Positions 25,132-33,937 of a DNA stretch of 51,002 nt are shown here, in pieces. This stretch comes from Coleofasciculaceae cyanobacterium. GTDB lineage: Bacteria > Cyanobacteriota > Cyanobacteriia > Cyanobacteriales > Xenococcaceae. The DNA lies in NCBI GenBank assembly GCA_036703275.1, contig DATNPK010000099.1, positions 1-51,002 of the forward strand. Reading direction: 5' to 3'. The notes under the pieces are model-generated. The model searched no databases and was not told the origin of the DNA. It saw only the letters and a program-made list of their open reading frames with translations. A program made the translations under genes and the position numbers. Numbering within the stretch: the stretch's first letter is position 1; each line of letters begins with the position of its first letter.

Positions 25132-25554
25132 TTATTTTTGTATTTCTTGCAAATTTTGCAAACCTAGTAATTCTTGAGGAGATGCTAATAGCTTGATTTT
25201 GGCTGTAGTGATTTGACCCTCCAAATTCAGAGTAAAGTACCAGGCTGCGTTGACGCTAAAAAGAGCGGTTTTAACCTTTCCTAATACCTTATATATTTCA
25301 AAATCAGCTTCAGTCTCACAGATCCCTTGTTTAGGTAGTAACTTCATTCCTTTAGCTTCTTTAGTTAAATAAGCTGCAATTTTTTCTCTACCCACTAATG
25401 GTTTTTCAAAGGGTGCTAGCAATTCCCCTGCTTCGGCAAATAAGGATGCGGTTATTTCAAACTCTTCTTGATTGATAGTTGCGAAGTAATCAAGCAGAGC
25501 TGATTCTGTTATCCCTTCGATGGTTAAAGAATGCTTTGTTTTAAAATAGGTCAT
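25132..25554 (-). CDS. CTDH: homologue of the orange carotenoid protein C-terminal domain
   Basis: A 140-residue NTF2-like fold that aligns over its length with the OCP C-terminal domain: IEGITESALLDYF, SLFAEAGELLAPFEKPLVG, AKGMKLLPKQGI and IKLLASPQELLGL. Tyr23 and Trp105 (NAAWYF) sit where OCP has the Tyr and Trp that hydrogen-bond the carotenoid keto group, so ketocarotenoid binding is plausible. CTDHs carry and hand over carotenoids and quench singlet oxygen. The only Cys is at 79, and there is no N-terminal Cys of the kind that makes disulfide dimers in some CTDHs. No HCP gene is in the window. Confidence 0.85.
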   Translation of the reverse strand: MTYFKTKHSLTIEGITESALLDYFATINQEEFEITASLFAEAGELLAPFEKPLVGREKIAAYLTKEAKGMKLLPKQGICETEADFEIYKVLGKVKTALFSVNAAWYFTLNLEGQITTAKIKLLASPQELLGLQNLQEIQK

Positions 25555-25672
25555 AAAGCTGGTATTTGAGGTAACTTTAAATAAAACTTAGATTACAACT
25601 ATGTGCGATCGCTTCTATCTAAAGATTTATTATTATTTATTAACTTTGTCTATTTGCGCCTGGGATTTTTAA

Positions 25673-26689
25673 ATGTGGAAACACTTAAACAATAGTCAGT
25701 TAGTTCGCTACCTGCTATTATTTGCAATCGCTTGGGTATTCGTGCAGGTTCTAGCATACTTTGAAACCGTATTAATAATCTTTATTTTCGCAGCAATACT
25801 GGCGTTTTTACTCAACTATCCTGTTATTTGGGTATCTCGCTTCATGCCCCGATGGTTGGCGGTTATTCTCGTATTTTTGCTCACGCTGCTAATCTTAGGT
25901 ATTTTAACAGCAACAGTGGGATTGACTATTATTTCACAGATACAGCAATTGCTCGAACAAGCCCCCCAACTTTTAGATAGTGCAATCGCCTTCCTCAAAA
26001 ATTTACCTTTTGTGCGGAGTGAGAATATTACTATCGATTTTAATACTTTTGAAGCACAGTTACGCGAACAAGCTCTTAATCTACTCAGTACGGGACTAGC
26101 TACGATTCAAAACCTGCTATTAAGTCTATTCGATCTAGTTTTGATAATTGTTGTCGCTTTTTTCATGTTGCTAGATGGGAAGCCTTTATGGAACTTTGTC
26201 CTTCGCGTCATTCCTCGAGATCTACGGTCAGAGTTTACAGTTACCGTTTCTAAAAACTTTCTGGGCTTTTTTTGGGGTAGATTGCTACTGTCGATTTTCT
26301 TTGGAACGTCGGCTTTTTTAGTGTTTATCCTCTTAGGAGTTCCCTATGCTTTGACATTAGCAGCGATCGCTGGTATCTTCGATCTAATTCCTGGTATTGG
26401 TGCGACTTTAGGCATTGGTTTAATTTGTCTAATTATCTTACCTCAAGGAATTTTGCTTAGTCTCAAAGTATTAGTTGGCTGTATTTTGCTTCAACAGGTT
26501 GAGGAAAATCTGCTAATGCCTAGAATTATGCAGGGTTCGGTTAACATGAATCCAGTTGTCATGTTCTTAGCGTTGTTAATCGGTGCTAGAGTCGCTGGAT
26601 TAGTCGGTGTGTTTTTATCAATTCCGATTGCAGGAGTATTGATTAGTCTTTTAGATATCGATGAAATGCGTAGTGAAGACGCAAACTAG
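25673..26689 (+). CDS. AI-2E family transporter (PerM/UPF0118 type)
   Basis: 338 residues with hydrophobic helices near 13-45, 60-82, 145-170 and 205-330, and the hydrophilic segment between helices at about 83-145 that is typical of the family. Late blocks such as GIFDLIPGIGATLG, QQVEENLLMPRIMQGS and SIPIAGVLISLL match AI-2E/TqsA-type permeases. Members export autoinducer 2 or other solutes, or act in Na+/H+ exchange; the substrate here is unknown. It starts at ATG 25673 and is divergent from the CTDH gene. Confidence 0.9.
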   Translation: MWKHLNNSQLVRYLLLFAIAWVFVQVLAYFETVLIIFIFAAILAFLLNYPVIWVSRFMPRWLAVILVFLLTLLILGILTATVGLTIISQIQQLLEQAPQLLDSAIAFLKNLPFVRSENITIDFNTFEAQLREQALNLLSTGLATIQNLLLSLFDLVLIIVVAFFMLLDGKPLWNFVLRVIPRDLRSEFTVTVSKNFLGFFWGRLLLSIFFGTSAFLVFILLGVPYALTLAAIAGIFDLIPGIGATLGIGLICLIILPQGILLSLKVLVGCILLQQVEENLLMPRIMQGSVNMNPVVMFLALLIGARVAGLVGVFLSIPIAGVLISLLDIDEMRSEDAN

Positions 26690-27256
26690 TAGTACGTCTA
26701 GATTAATTTATTGGGTATTAAAAATTATTTTGGGCCCCCTAACCTTTCTCGCGCATTCACGGTTAAACCGCACCGAGGCCCTTGCGCCTTTCGTCGGCGC
26801 GGTGAGACAGTTGCGGTGGGCGGGTTCCCCGACATAAGCAAACTGTTGAACCCTTTAGGGGGTCGCTCGCCAAGCTTGGGAGAATCAACTTAGGATTTTA
26901 GCCTAGATGTGCTACTAGAGACGATAAAGTAAAGACTGGCTTTAGCTTCTTACAGTAGTTTTCATGCTTAATAGACTACGTTGTTGATTAACAAGTTTTT
27001 AGCTAAGAACAGAATTTTGTACGTCATACATCAAACCACCAACGCCTAGGCATAAATTTTACAGGCAAATGAGAAATAATAGCAATAATCTATGATATTC
27101 TATGAAGCAATAAACTGAAAAACTAGACTCAAAAACATTAGTACCGCTGTGCAAAAGTCACATTGTGCTAAAGCATACACCTTCGGATATCCTGCGGGAA
27201 GAGGAAAAGTCAAAAGTAATCACTAGCACCAAGTCACCCCGTCACCTCTGCTTTTA
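26690..27256. other. 567-bp gap before the fec operon
   Basis: The left part holds a GC-rich repeat (26735-26884). The right part is AT-rich; GAGAAATAATAGCAATAATC at 27071-27090 is weakly Fur-box-like and could regulate the iron-type transporter genes. A short GTCACCCCGTCACC segment lies just before the start codon. Confidence 0.4.
26735..26884. repeat. GC-rich palindromic repeat cluster
   Basis: This 150-bp block is much richer in G+C than its surroundings and is full of short inverted repeats. Its ends (CCCCCTAA near 26736 and TTTAGGGGG near 26860) pair with each other, and GGTTAAACC and CGCCTTTCGTCGGCGCGG lie inside. It reads open in one frame only by chance. It looks like a dispersed repeat of the kind common in large cyanobacterial genomes. 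Confidence 0.6.
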
Positions 27257-28285
27257 ATGACAATCAATCAAAAATATTATTCAAATAGAACTAGAGCGCG
27301 GTTGTTACTTATAGCAGGTTTGTTATTAGGAAGTTTTATTCTGTGGCTCAGTTTTGTAGCCAGTATTGCCTGGGGTGCAGCCAATATTCCTTTTATTGAT
27401 ATATATCAAGCATTTACTGCCTTTGATGGTTCGACCAATCATCTGATTATTCGTACAGTACGCATACCGCGATCGCTCATTGCCATGCTAGTTGGTGCGT
27501 CGTTAGCCGTTGCAGGAGCGATTATGCAAGGACTTACACGAAATCCTTTAGCATCCCCTGATATTTTGGGAATTAATGCAGGGGCAGCTTTAGCGGTAGT
27601 GATAGGGACGTTTATCTTCGGCAGTAGTTCTTTAACTATCTATGCCTGGTATGCTTTTGCAGGAGCGGCTATTAGTGCGATCGCCGTATATTTTCTAGGT
27701 TCTCTTGGTCGTGGAGGATTGACTCCTTTTAACCTGACTATAGCTGGTGCAGCACTAACGGCATTTATCTCTTCTGTTATGAGTGGTATTTTAATTCTTA
27801 GCCAGCGTACTCTAGCAGAAATTAGGTTTTGGCTAGCTGGTTCGGTAGCAGGTAGGGACATGAATCTGCTGCTGCAAGTATTACCGTATATCTGCATTGG
27901 CTCGATCTTAGCGATCGCTCTTAGCAAACAAATTACCCTACTCAGTTTGGGGGAAGACACGGCTAGGAGTTTAGGACAGTCTACCGTATTAATCAAAATA
28001 CTCGCTGCTGTTAGTATTATTTTACTAGCTGGGGCGAGTGTGGCGATCGCAGGACCAATTAGCTTTGTCGGTTTGATTGTTCCTCATCTAGTTCGTTTCT
28101 TAGTCGGCGTTGATTATCGCTGGATTTTGCCATACTCAGCAATTTTAGGCGCGATCGTTATGTTAGTTGCCGATATTTGTGGTCGGTTAGTGATTCAGCC
28201 CAGCGAGTTACCTGTAGGTTTGGTAATGCCTTTAATTGGCGCACCCTTCTTTATTTATTTGATTAGGTGGAAGATGAAGCGATGA
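27257..28285 (+). CDS. FecCD family ABC permease (iron/siderophore type), first
   Basis: 342 residues, about nine to ten membrane helices. Family blocks are VRIPRSLIAMLVGASLAVAG, QGLTRNPLASPDILGINAGA, RFWLAGSVAGRD and GPISFVGLIVPHLVRF. These are permeases for ferric siderophores, haem or cobalamin. It belongs with the second permease and the ATPase downstream; the periplasmic binding protein is not in the window. The operon is interrupted by the four-helix-bundle gene 37 bp further on. Confidence 0.93.
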   Translation: MTINQKYYSNRTRARLLLIAGLLLGSFILWLSFVASIAWGAANIPFIDIYQAFTAFDGSTNHLIIRTVRIPRSLIAMLVGASLAVAGAIMQGLTRNPLASPDILGINAGAALAVVIGTFIFGSSSLTIYAWYAFAGAAISAIAVYFLGSLGRGGLTPFNLTIAGAALTAFISSVMSGILILSQRTLAEIRFWLAGSVAGRDMNLLLQVLPYICIGSILAIALSKQITLLSLGEDTARSLGQSTVLIKILAAVSIILLAGASVAIAGPISFVGLIVPHLVRFLVGVDYRWILPYSAILGAIVMLVADICGRLVIQPSELPVGLVMPLIGAPFFIYLIRWKMKR

Positions 28286-28286
28286 T

Positions 28287-28321
28287 GGGGACTGGGAGAC
28301 TGGAAGACTGGGGGACTGGGA
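28287..28321. repeat. GGGACTGGGAGACTGG direct repeats, left flank
   Basis: About four imperfect copies of GGGACTGGGAGACTGGAAG lie between the permease stop codon and the four-helix-bundle start. The complementary form (TAGTCCCCAAGTCTCCCCGTCCCCC) flanks the other side at 28833-28858, so the gene is bracketed by inverted repeats. Confidence 0.65.
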
Positions 28322-28322
28322 G

Positions 28323-28817
28323 ATGAAGATTAAAACTCACGAGGATTTGGAAGTGTATCAAATAGCATTCCAGGCTGCTATGGAAATTTTTAAGTTGTCA
28401 AAAACGTTTCCTTGTGAAGAGAAATATTCACTTACAGAGCAGATTCGTCGTTCATCTCGTTCGGTGTGCGCTAATCTCGATGGACGACACAAGCTTCCGA
28501 GGTCTCCTCGGAAGTCGCGCCCTCCAGAGGCTTGGCGAAAAAGAAGATACAAGGCTGCATTTATAGCTAAACTTAGCGATTCTGAAGCCGTCCTAAAGGA
28601 CGACGCGAAGGACGCGCCTCCAGGCGCTAATCCTTTAGGGCATATGCCGTGGCATACCGCTTCGCATAAAGCAGCAGAAGTACAGGTCTGGCTTAAATTC
28701 GCTGTTGAATGTGGTTACTTAGAGATTGATGTCGGTAGAAATGTCTACAAAGACTATAACCGTATATTAGGAAGCCTAGTCAACATAGCAAACAACCCCG
28801 ATAAATGGATTTTGTAA
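28323..28817 (+). CDS. Four-helix-bundle (S23/Avd-like) protein with two repeat-encoded inserts
   Basis: 164 residues; the usual length is about 120. Conserved parts are clear: [68 protein letters not shown] and [13 protein letters not shown]. The family is the 23S rRNA intervening-sequence/S23-type four-helix bundle, related to the Avd accessory protein of diversity-generating retroelements; its function is unclear. Two blocks that do not belong are in frame: 16 residues at 28479-28526 and 27 residues at 28590-28670, both made from palindromic repeats. They fall in inter-helix turns, so the fold may survive. The gene is inserted between two fec permease genes and flanked by inverted repeats. 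Confidence 0.8.
   Translation: MKIKTHEDLEVYQIAFQAAMEIFKLSKTFPCEEKYSLTEQIRRSSRSVCANLDGRHKLPRSPRKSRPPEAWRKRRYKAAFIAKLSDSEAVLKDDAKDAPPGANPLGHMPWHTASHKAAEVQVWLKFAVECGYLEIDVGRNVYKDYNRILGSLVNIANNPDKWIL
28479..28526. repeat. In-frame repeat insert 1 in the four-helix-bundle gene
   Basis: This 48-bp segment interrupts the conserved CANL-(A)-EAWRKRR sequence. It contains the perfect hairpin CTTCCGAGG-TCT-CCTCGGAAG and encodes a basic, Pro-rich stretch ([12 protein letters not shown]) alien to the family. The reading frame is kept. Confidence 0.7.
28590..28670. repeat. In-frame repeat insert 2 (CCTAAAGGA family), copy B
   Basis: 81 bp inserted in SDSEA-AEVQVW. GTCCTAAAGGACGACGCG and GCTAATCCTTTAGGGC match the reverse complement of the intergenic copy at 13890-13961. 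CATATGCCGTGGCATACCGC forms a second hairpin. The frame is kept, adding 27 residues (begins VLKDDAKD). Confidence 0.8.
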
Positions 28818-28832
28818 TCTTATCCAGTCACC

Positions 28833-28858
28833 TAGTCCCCAAGTCTCCCCGTCCCCCT
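28833..28858. repeat. TCCCCAAGTCTCCCC repeat, right flank
   Basis: The segment TAGTCCCCAAGTCTCCCCGT followed by CCCCC lies 15 bp after the four-helix-bundle gene and is the approximate reverse complement of the left flank at 28287-28321. The next permease gene starts 9 bp downstream, at 28868. Confidence 0.6.
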
Positions 28859-28867
28859 CACAAACCA

Positions 28868-29914
28868 ATGACCAAACAATGGCTAATCATTCGCCCTCAA
28901 GTCTTACCAATATCGTTCCGATGCGATCGCCGAGTGCCAGGAATTTTCTTGATTCTTACTCTGATAACTATAGTTGCAATGGTAATTAGCATTGGCTATG
29001 GTGAGTATCCAATTTCACCTTTAGATGTAGTTAAGACTTTATTGGGTTTGCAAACATCTAATGGAGATTATGCGTTTATTATTAACACGCTGCGTTTACC
29101 GCGAACTATCGTAGCTTTTTTAGTTGGGGTGGGACTAGCGATCGCGGGAACGATTACTCAAGGCATCACTCGTAACCCTCTAGCTGCTCCAGAAATTATT
29201 GGAGTGAATGCAGGGGGAGCTTTAGCTGCGGTTACTTTACTGATTTTACTGCCCAATGCTCCGGTATATCTACTTCCCTTTGCTGCTTTTGGTGGTGCGT
29301 TGATAGTGTCATTATTAATCTACCTGTTAGCTTGGCAGGGGGGTAGTTCGCCAGTCAGACTTATTTTAGTCGGCATTGGTTTTAGTTTAATTGCTGATGC
29401 TTTGACTGAAATTATGATTACCTTTGGCGATATCGATAGTGTTTCTCAGGCTTTAGTTTGGCTAGCAGGTAGTGTTTACGGACGTTCTTGGTCGCAGGTG
29501 TTTTCCTTGATTCCCTGGATTGTTATTTTTAGCTTAATGGCATTATTGCTAACTAGAGAATTAAATACTTTAAACCTGGGAGACGAAGTTGCTCGCGGGT
29601 TGGGTAGTCAGGTTGAGTGGCAGCGAGGTTTATTACTTTTAACCAGTGTAGCTTTAGCAGGGGCTTCGGTAGCGACAGCAGGTGCAGTTGGTTTTGTCGG
29701 CTTGATGGCACCTCACTTGGGAAGACAGTTAGTTGGAGCTTCCCATGAAGGACTATTGCCCGTCTCGGCGATGATGGGTGGAATGTTAGTGGTAATTGCC
29801 GATTTGTTAGGAAGAGTATTGTTTGCACCTCTAGAACTTCCCTGTGGCATTATCACCGCAGCCATAGGTGCGCCATATTTCGTGTATTTGTTAATTCAAA
29901 GTCGCCAAAGATGA
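28868..29914 (+). CDS. FecCD family ABC permease, second
   Basis: About 348 residues from ATG 28868 (MTKQWLIIR). A longer frame from 28805 would translate the flanking repeat and is rejected. Blocks are [53 protein letters not shown] and [18 protein letters not shown]. It forms the heterodimeric membrane channel with the first permease. Its stop overlaps the start of the ATPase gene (ATGA), showing tight coupling. Confidence 0.93.
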   Translation: MTKQWLIIRPQVLPISFRCDRRVPGIFLILTLITIVAMVISIGYGEYPISPLDVVKTLLGLQTSNGDYAFIINTLRLPRTIVAFLVGVGLAIAGTITQGITRNPLAAPEIIGVNAGGALAAVTLLILLPNAPVYLLPFAAFGGALIVSLLIYLLAWQGGSSPVRLILVGIGFSLIADALTEIMITFGDIDSVSQALVWLAGSVYGRSWSQVFSLIPWIVIFSLMALLLTRELNTLNLGDEVARGLGSQVEWQRGLLLLTSVALAGASVATAGAVGFVGLMAPHLGRQLVGASHEGLLPVSAMMGGMLVVIADLLGRVLFAPLELPCGIITAAIGAPYFVYLLIQSRQR

Positions 29915-30759
29915 ACCAAAATTCACATCCAGTCTATCGCTTAGAAACCAAACAGCTTAGCCTCGCTTATGATGGTGCGCCGATAATTCGTAATTTGAAT
30001 TTAGCAATTCCCGCCCAAAAAATTACCGTGCTGGTAGGTGCTAACGGTTGTGGCAAGTCTACCCTATTGCGAGGACTAGCCAGACTATTAAAACCTAAGT
30101 CAGGCATGGCTTATCTCGATGGAAAAGCAATTTCTCAACTCAAGGCAAAAACTGTAGCCCAAAAGCTGGGAATGCTGCCCCAAAGTCCTGTTGCGCCAGA
30201 AGGATTAACGGTGCGAGATTTGGTAGCTATGGGTCGTTATCCCTATCAAAGCTGGTTACAGCAGTGGTCAACTGAAGATGAATCACAGGTAGCCAAAGCC
30301 TTGGAAATCACCACTATGACCGAATTAGCAGATCGCTCTTTAGATAGTCTTTCTGGGGGACAAAGACAACGAGCCTGGATTGCGATGGTATTAGCTCAAG
30401 ATACGGATATTTTATTGTTAGACGAACCGACAACTTTTTTGGATTTATCTCATCAGGTGGAATTATTAGATTTATTGGCTGAACTTCAAGAAAACCAAGG
30501 AAAAACGATCGTCATGATTCTGCATGACCTCAACCTTTCTTGTCGCTATGCTGATTATTTGGTAGCAGTACAGCAGGGTAAGGTATACGCTACAGGGACT
30601 CCAGAACAGGTAATGACTGAATCAATGGTGCGAGATGTATTTAATTTAGAATGCCGTATCGTCCCCGATCCTTTGGCAGATACTCCTATGTGCATTCCAA
30701 TGGGGCGTAAGGTTAAAGTGAGAGAACCTGAATTGAATCAGCAGCGAAAATTGAATTAA
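29911..30759 (+). CDS. FecE-type ABC ATPase
   Basis: 282 residues. Walker A is [10 protein letters not shown] (about 43-52), the Q-loop is LPQSP, the signature is LSGGQRQRA, Walker B is ILLLDEPT and the switch His is in ILHDLNLS. It powers the two FecCD permeases encoded just upstream, with a 4-bp overlap. The transported compound is probably a ferric siderophore, though cobalamin or haem importers look alike. No cobalamin riboswitch was recognised upstream of the operon. Confidence 0.95.
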   Translation: MNQNSHPVYRLETKQLSLAYDGAPIIRNLNLAIPAQKITVLVGANGCGKSTLLRGLARLLKPKSGMAYLDGKAISQLKAKTVAQKLGMLPQSPVAPEGLTVRDLVAMGRYPYQSWLQQWSTEDESQVAKALEITTMTELADRSLDSLSGGQRQRAWIAMVLAQDTDILLLDEPTTFLDLSHQVELLDLLAELQENQGKTIVMILHDLNLSCRYADYLVAVQQGKVYATGTPEQVMTESMVRDVFNLECRIVPDPLADTPMCIPMGRKVKVREPELNQQRKLN

Positions 30760-30914
30760 ATAGAAGTGCGCAAGTACAAAGGTGTAGTTTAGTTTTAATC
30801 AAGACGATCGCTCTTTAGTTTAGAATCGGCAAAAGCGCGATCGCCTATTTTTAATTAGTTTGATACAATACTCACCACGCGTTTATCTTGGCGGGAATAA
30901 ACAGTAAGTAGCGA

Positions 30915-31652
30915 ATGATGAAAAATTGGAAAAATTTATCTCAAGAACTAGTAAATGGGGTGGCGCAGCTGTTTCCTGATGCTATTTTTTATCAAAAAAC
31001 TACTCAAAAGGTAGTGGCGTTAACTATCGATGATGCACCCTGTCCGCAAGATCTAGGCGATTGTGGCACGCGCATAATTCTGGAGGCGATCGCTAAACAT
31101 AACCAAAAATATAGTTATCTAGAGCCAGCTAGAGTCACTTTTTTTATTATCAGTAGCCATCTCAGTCCAAATTCGCAGATTATCGCTGAAATTATGGCTC
31201 ATGGTCATGAAATAGCTAATCATGGCGTAATTGATGAAACTCATGCTTTATTAACTCCCCAACAGTTTGAACAACAGTTAAAAGAAGCCCATGAAAAACT
31301 ATTAGAACTTACGGGTAATGATGGAATTCGTTGGTATCGTCCAGGGAGAGGTTTCTATAACCAAACTATGTTAAAAGCGATCGCCAATTTAACCGCAGCC
31401 GACAATTACGATCTTCAACTAGTACTCGCTTCAATGATTCCCTTCGATACTTTCGATCTAACTAATCATCCTTGGTTGACAGCAATGTATGCCAAACAAA
31501 TGATTTTTCCTGGAGCAATTTTAGTCTTTCATGCCAATTCAATTAAGGTAGCGAACAATACGGCGATCGCAGTAACAACTATTCTCGAAGATTTAAGGCA
31601 AAGAGGCTATCGTATCATCACAGTTAGCCAACTCTTAGATCATAGCTTTTAG
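30915..31652 (+). CDS. Polysaccharide deacetylase (NodB) family protein
   Basis: 245 residues. NodB motifs: ALTIDDAPCP (catalytic Asp and metal Asp), GHEIANHG (metal His residues) and RWYRPGRGFYN (motif 3), ending with ILVFHANS. The enzyme should remove N- or O-acetyl groups from a glycan. There is no signal peptide, so it acts in the cytoplasm or is exported otherwise. It stands alone, 155 bp after the fec ATPase. Confidence 0.85.
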   Translation: MMKNWKNLSQELVNGVAQLFPDAIFYQKTTQKVVALTIDDAPCPQDLGDCGTRIILEAIAKHNQKYSYLEPARVTFFIISSHLSPNSQIIAEIMAHGHEIANHGVIDETHALLTPQQFEQQLKEAHEKLLELTGNDGIRWYRPGRGFYNQTMLKAIANLTAADNYDLQLVLASMIPFDTFDLTNHPWLTAMYAKQMIFPGAILVFHANSIKVANNTAIAVTTILEDLRQRGYRIITVSQLLDHSF

Positions 31653-31797
31653 AAGCATACCCAAGATGTTTTGGACTACCATATGCGAACGTACCGACAC
31701 TAATTGTTACGCAATACAGTCTGCGGCTTCTGCCAGACTAGCTAAAATCGATACGATAACCCATACCCAAAAAGCATACCACTTTTACTTTTAATAT

Positions 31798-32064
31798 TTA
31801 ATCCACGCTAGATGTTGGAAAACAAAATTGCTCGATATTGACAACTGCTTCACCATGATCGGGAATCCAAGCTGCCCACTCCCAATTAGATATTTGACAA
31901 AGCAGCAAAGCTTCGTCTTCACAGTAAGGGCTGAATGATTCTAATAACTGTACCCATGTATCTGGCTGCGGCTGTGGCGTACCAGTTTTGGTTTCGGTTC
32001 TATTTAAAGGGACTGAACACCATTGAACTTGGGATTTTGACCCAACAGGTTTTTGTATAGTCAT
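31798..32064 (-). CDS. Hypothetical small protein
   Basis: 88 residues, acidic, with four tryptophans and several cysteines; it begins MTIQKPVGSKSQ and has ISNWEWAAWIPDHGEAVV near the end. It has no membrane helix or known motif. Natural-looking composition, the ATG start and lack of a competing frame support a real gene of unknown function. Confidence 0.55.
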   Translation of the reverse strand: MTIQKPVGSKSQVQWCSVPLNRTETKTGTPQPQPDTWVQLLESFSPYCEDEALLLCQISNWEWAAWIPDHGEAVVNIEQFCFPTSSVD

Positions 32065-32294
32065 TTTATTATGTATTTGGTTCGTTGAACAGAGAATAAA
32101 AAATATTTCTGTATATAATGTTACTAAATAACAGCTTTTTCAATCAAGTCAACGTTTCATAACTTAACTAAATTACCAATCTCAATGCACCGCAGGATTC
32201 TTTTGCTCGACATGGCGTTAGATCGAGATACATTAGCGTTATCACCAAGCCCATCGCAAATACTTTTTGTGTCCCAAGTCCAATACGAAAATTA

Positions 32295-32927
32295 CTATTT
32301 CATCATGTGGGAAGGAAGAACGATTTGAGGAATTAAAGGTCTAAGATCGTCTACAGAAACTGTCCCATAGGTCATAATAGTTGGTACTTCCACTGTGAAA
32401 TCCACTAAAGTTCGACTCCTACCGTGTTTACTCTTGCCACCATCGACAATCAAAGAAACTTTATCGCCAAAAAACTTGGAAGCTAGATCTGCATTGGTTA
32501 CTTGAATGCCAGCAAAAGAAGCAGCACCGACAATTGCAAAAGGTATTTCCATGATGAGATCGTAAATAAATCGATCTGGACAGGTGACAAAAACATTTTT
32601 AAATTTGTTTGTTACCGCCTCGGACAAAGTAGATTTGGCGCGCATAATCATCGTCACGGGATAGGGAAAATGATTCATCATTTGTAAAGCGACTTGATTA
32701 ACTACTACCACTTCCTCTGCTTTTTCTTGGCGGGTAAATACAGCTAGAGGTTGCGGTGACGAAAACGCTTTAATTTGTCTGAGTCGAGTGACAGCCTCTA
32801 TATCTTTGCCATTAGCAACTAAAGCATAAACAGTATCTGTAGGAAGAATGATGACTTCGCCAGCTTTTAGGCGACTCTTAATTTCGGGTATTAAATTCCG
32901 ATTGAGTTGAACAACTTGACCATTCAT
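32295..32927 (-). CDS. YrdC/Sua5 (TsaC/YciO) family protein, divergent
   Basis: 210 residues with the YrdC fold: LKAGEVIILPTDTVYAL near the N-terminus is the family signature. TsaC makes threonylcarbamoyl-AMP for tRNA t6A. Here the usual KxR-x-x-x-x-KPL block reads IKAFSSPQPL and the SAN motif near the active site is VTN, so key substrate residues are changed. It is more likely a YciO-like paralogue than the essential t6A enzyme. It has no close neighbour. Confidence 0.8.
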   Translation of the reverse strand: MNGQVVQLNRNLIPEIKSRLKAGEVIILPTDTVYALVANGKDIEAVTRLRQIKAFSSPQPLAVFTRQEKAEEVVVVNQVALQMMNHFPYPVTMIMRAKSTLSEAVTNKFKNVFVTCPDRFIYDLIMEIPFAIVGAASFAGIQVTNADLASKFFGDKVSLIVDGGKSKHGRSRTLVDFTVEVPTIMTYGTVSVDDLRPLIPQIVLPSHMMK

Positions 32928-33316
32928 TTGTATTAAAAACTACAAATTTTTATTACTAACGGTGTGGGGGTTTGTAGGGTTACCTTGTCTATCTCGTAAG
33001 AAAGAAATAATGGAATCAAACGCAGGACTGTTTCTTGGTCATTATCCGCAGTCTTTTTAATTAATTTATTTATTTAAATTGGAAATTTTGCCTCTGTTGC
33101 CAAAAGTTAGAACCTAAGAAGTGCGATCGCTTTGGCTACGGGTCATGTAATCGCGGCTAGAAGCAACCGTTAAGCAAATCATTAGATATATTCTGTATCT
33201 TTAAATACGTTATGCAATTTTATCATGATATATTGAGCATAACGAATAATTATCTTTATTAAGATTATTTTGACAATAAAGCGCGGGGATGGGTAATCGC
33301 TCCGCTTATTAATGCA
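32928..33316. other. 389-bp gap between divergent genes
   Basis: AT-rich, with one HIP1 site and no coding frame of note. It must contain the promoters of the YrdC-family gene (leftwards) and the HPP gene (rightwards), but I cannot point to them. Confidence 0.4.
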
Positions 33317-33883
33317 ATGCTTTTAAAAAAAAACTTCTATCGAAAATATGTTAACCAGTCTGTTTTGAGGCGTTGGCGGCGTAGATTTTATACTCTGGAA
33401 AAGAGCCGAAAACATCAGCCAAAATTTTCCTGGCAATACATTGGACTTTCTTATATTGGTAGTTTTATCGGGATAGCAGTTTTAGCTTATCTTTCAGTTT
33501 ATAGTTCTTATCCTTTAATTGCCGCACCTTTTGGAGCAACTGCGGTATTGGTTTTTGGGGTTCCCGACAGTCCCCTAGCTCAACCACGCAACGTTATTGG
33601 GGGTAATGTAATAGGTGCATTGACTTGCGTATTTTTAGTACATTTATTTGGTACAGCCCCGTGGGTTATGGCTCTAGCAGTAGCCACCACCATTAAATTA
33701 ATGCAATTAACCAGAACAGTGCATCCTCCAGCGGGAGCAGTCTCTTTAATCGGAGTTTTGAGTAATGCAAATTGGAACTTTATTTTGACTCCAGCTTTGG
33801 CAGGATCGATTGTTATCGTTTTGGTTACTTTAATCTTTAGTAATTTAGTTCCTGGCAGACCTTATCCCAAACACTGGTTGTAA
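33317..33883 (+). CDS. HPP family integral membrane protein
   Basis: 188 residues with four membrane helices at about 50-68, 72-90, 100-130 and 155-178. The signature HPPAGAVSLIGVL is present, together with APFGATAVLVFG and PLAQPRNVIGGNVIGAL, so it is a complete HPP protein. Members of this family have been linked to nitrite transport in chloroplasts and cyanobacteria; no nitrogen genes are nearby here. It is convergent with the 953-residue protein gene. Confidence 0.88.
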   Translation: MLLKKNFYRKYVNQSVLRRWRRRFYTLEKSRKHQPKFSWQYIGLSYIGSFIGIAVLAYLSVYSSYPLIAAPFGATAVLVFGVPDSPLAQPRNVIGGNVIGALTCVFLVHLFGTAPWVMALAVATTIKLMQLTRTVHPPAGAVSLIGVLSNANWNFILTPALAGSIVIVLVTLIFSNLVPGRPYPKHWL

Positions 33884-33937
33884 ACTATTATTCATGCTTG
33901 TCGCTCAAAATTAAAGTAAGTTGCACAAATATCGCTT

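Noticed and set aside
26711-26893. 60-codon frame in the GC-rich repeat
   Set aside because: It is translated palindromic repeat; no independent support.
27071-27090. Fur box before the fec operon
   Set aside because: Only a weak AT-rich likeness to the consensus; not strong enough for a feature.
28805-28867. Longer N-terminus for the second FecCD permease
   Set aside because: The extra 21 residues are the end of the four-helix-bundle gene region and its flanking repeat.
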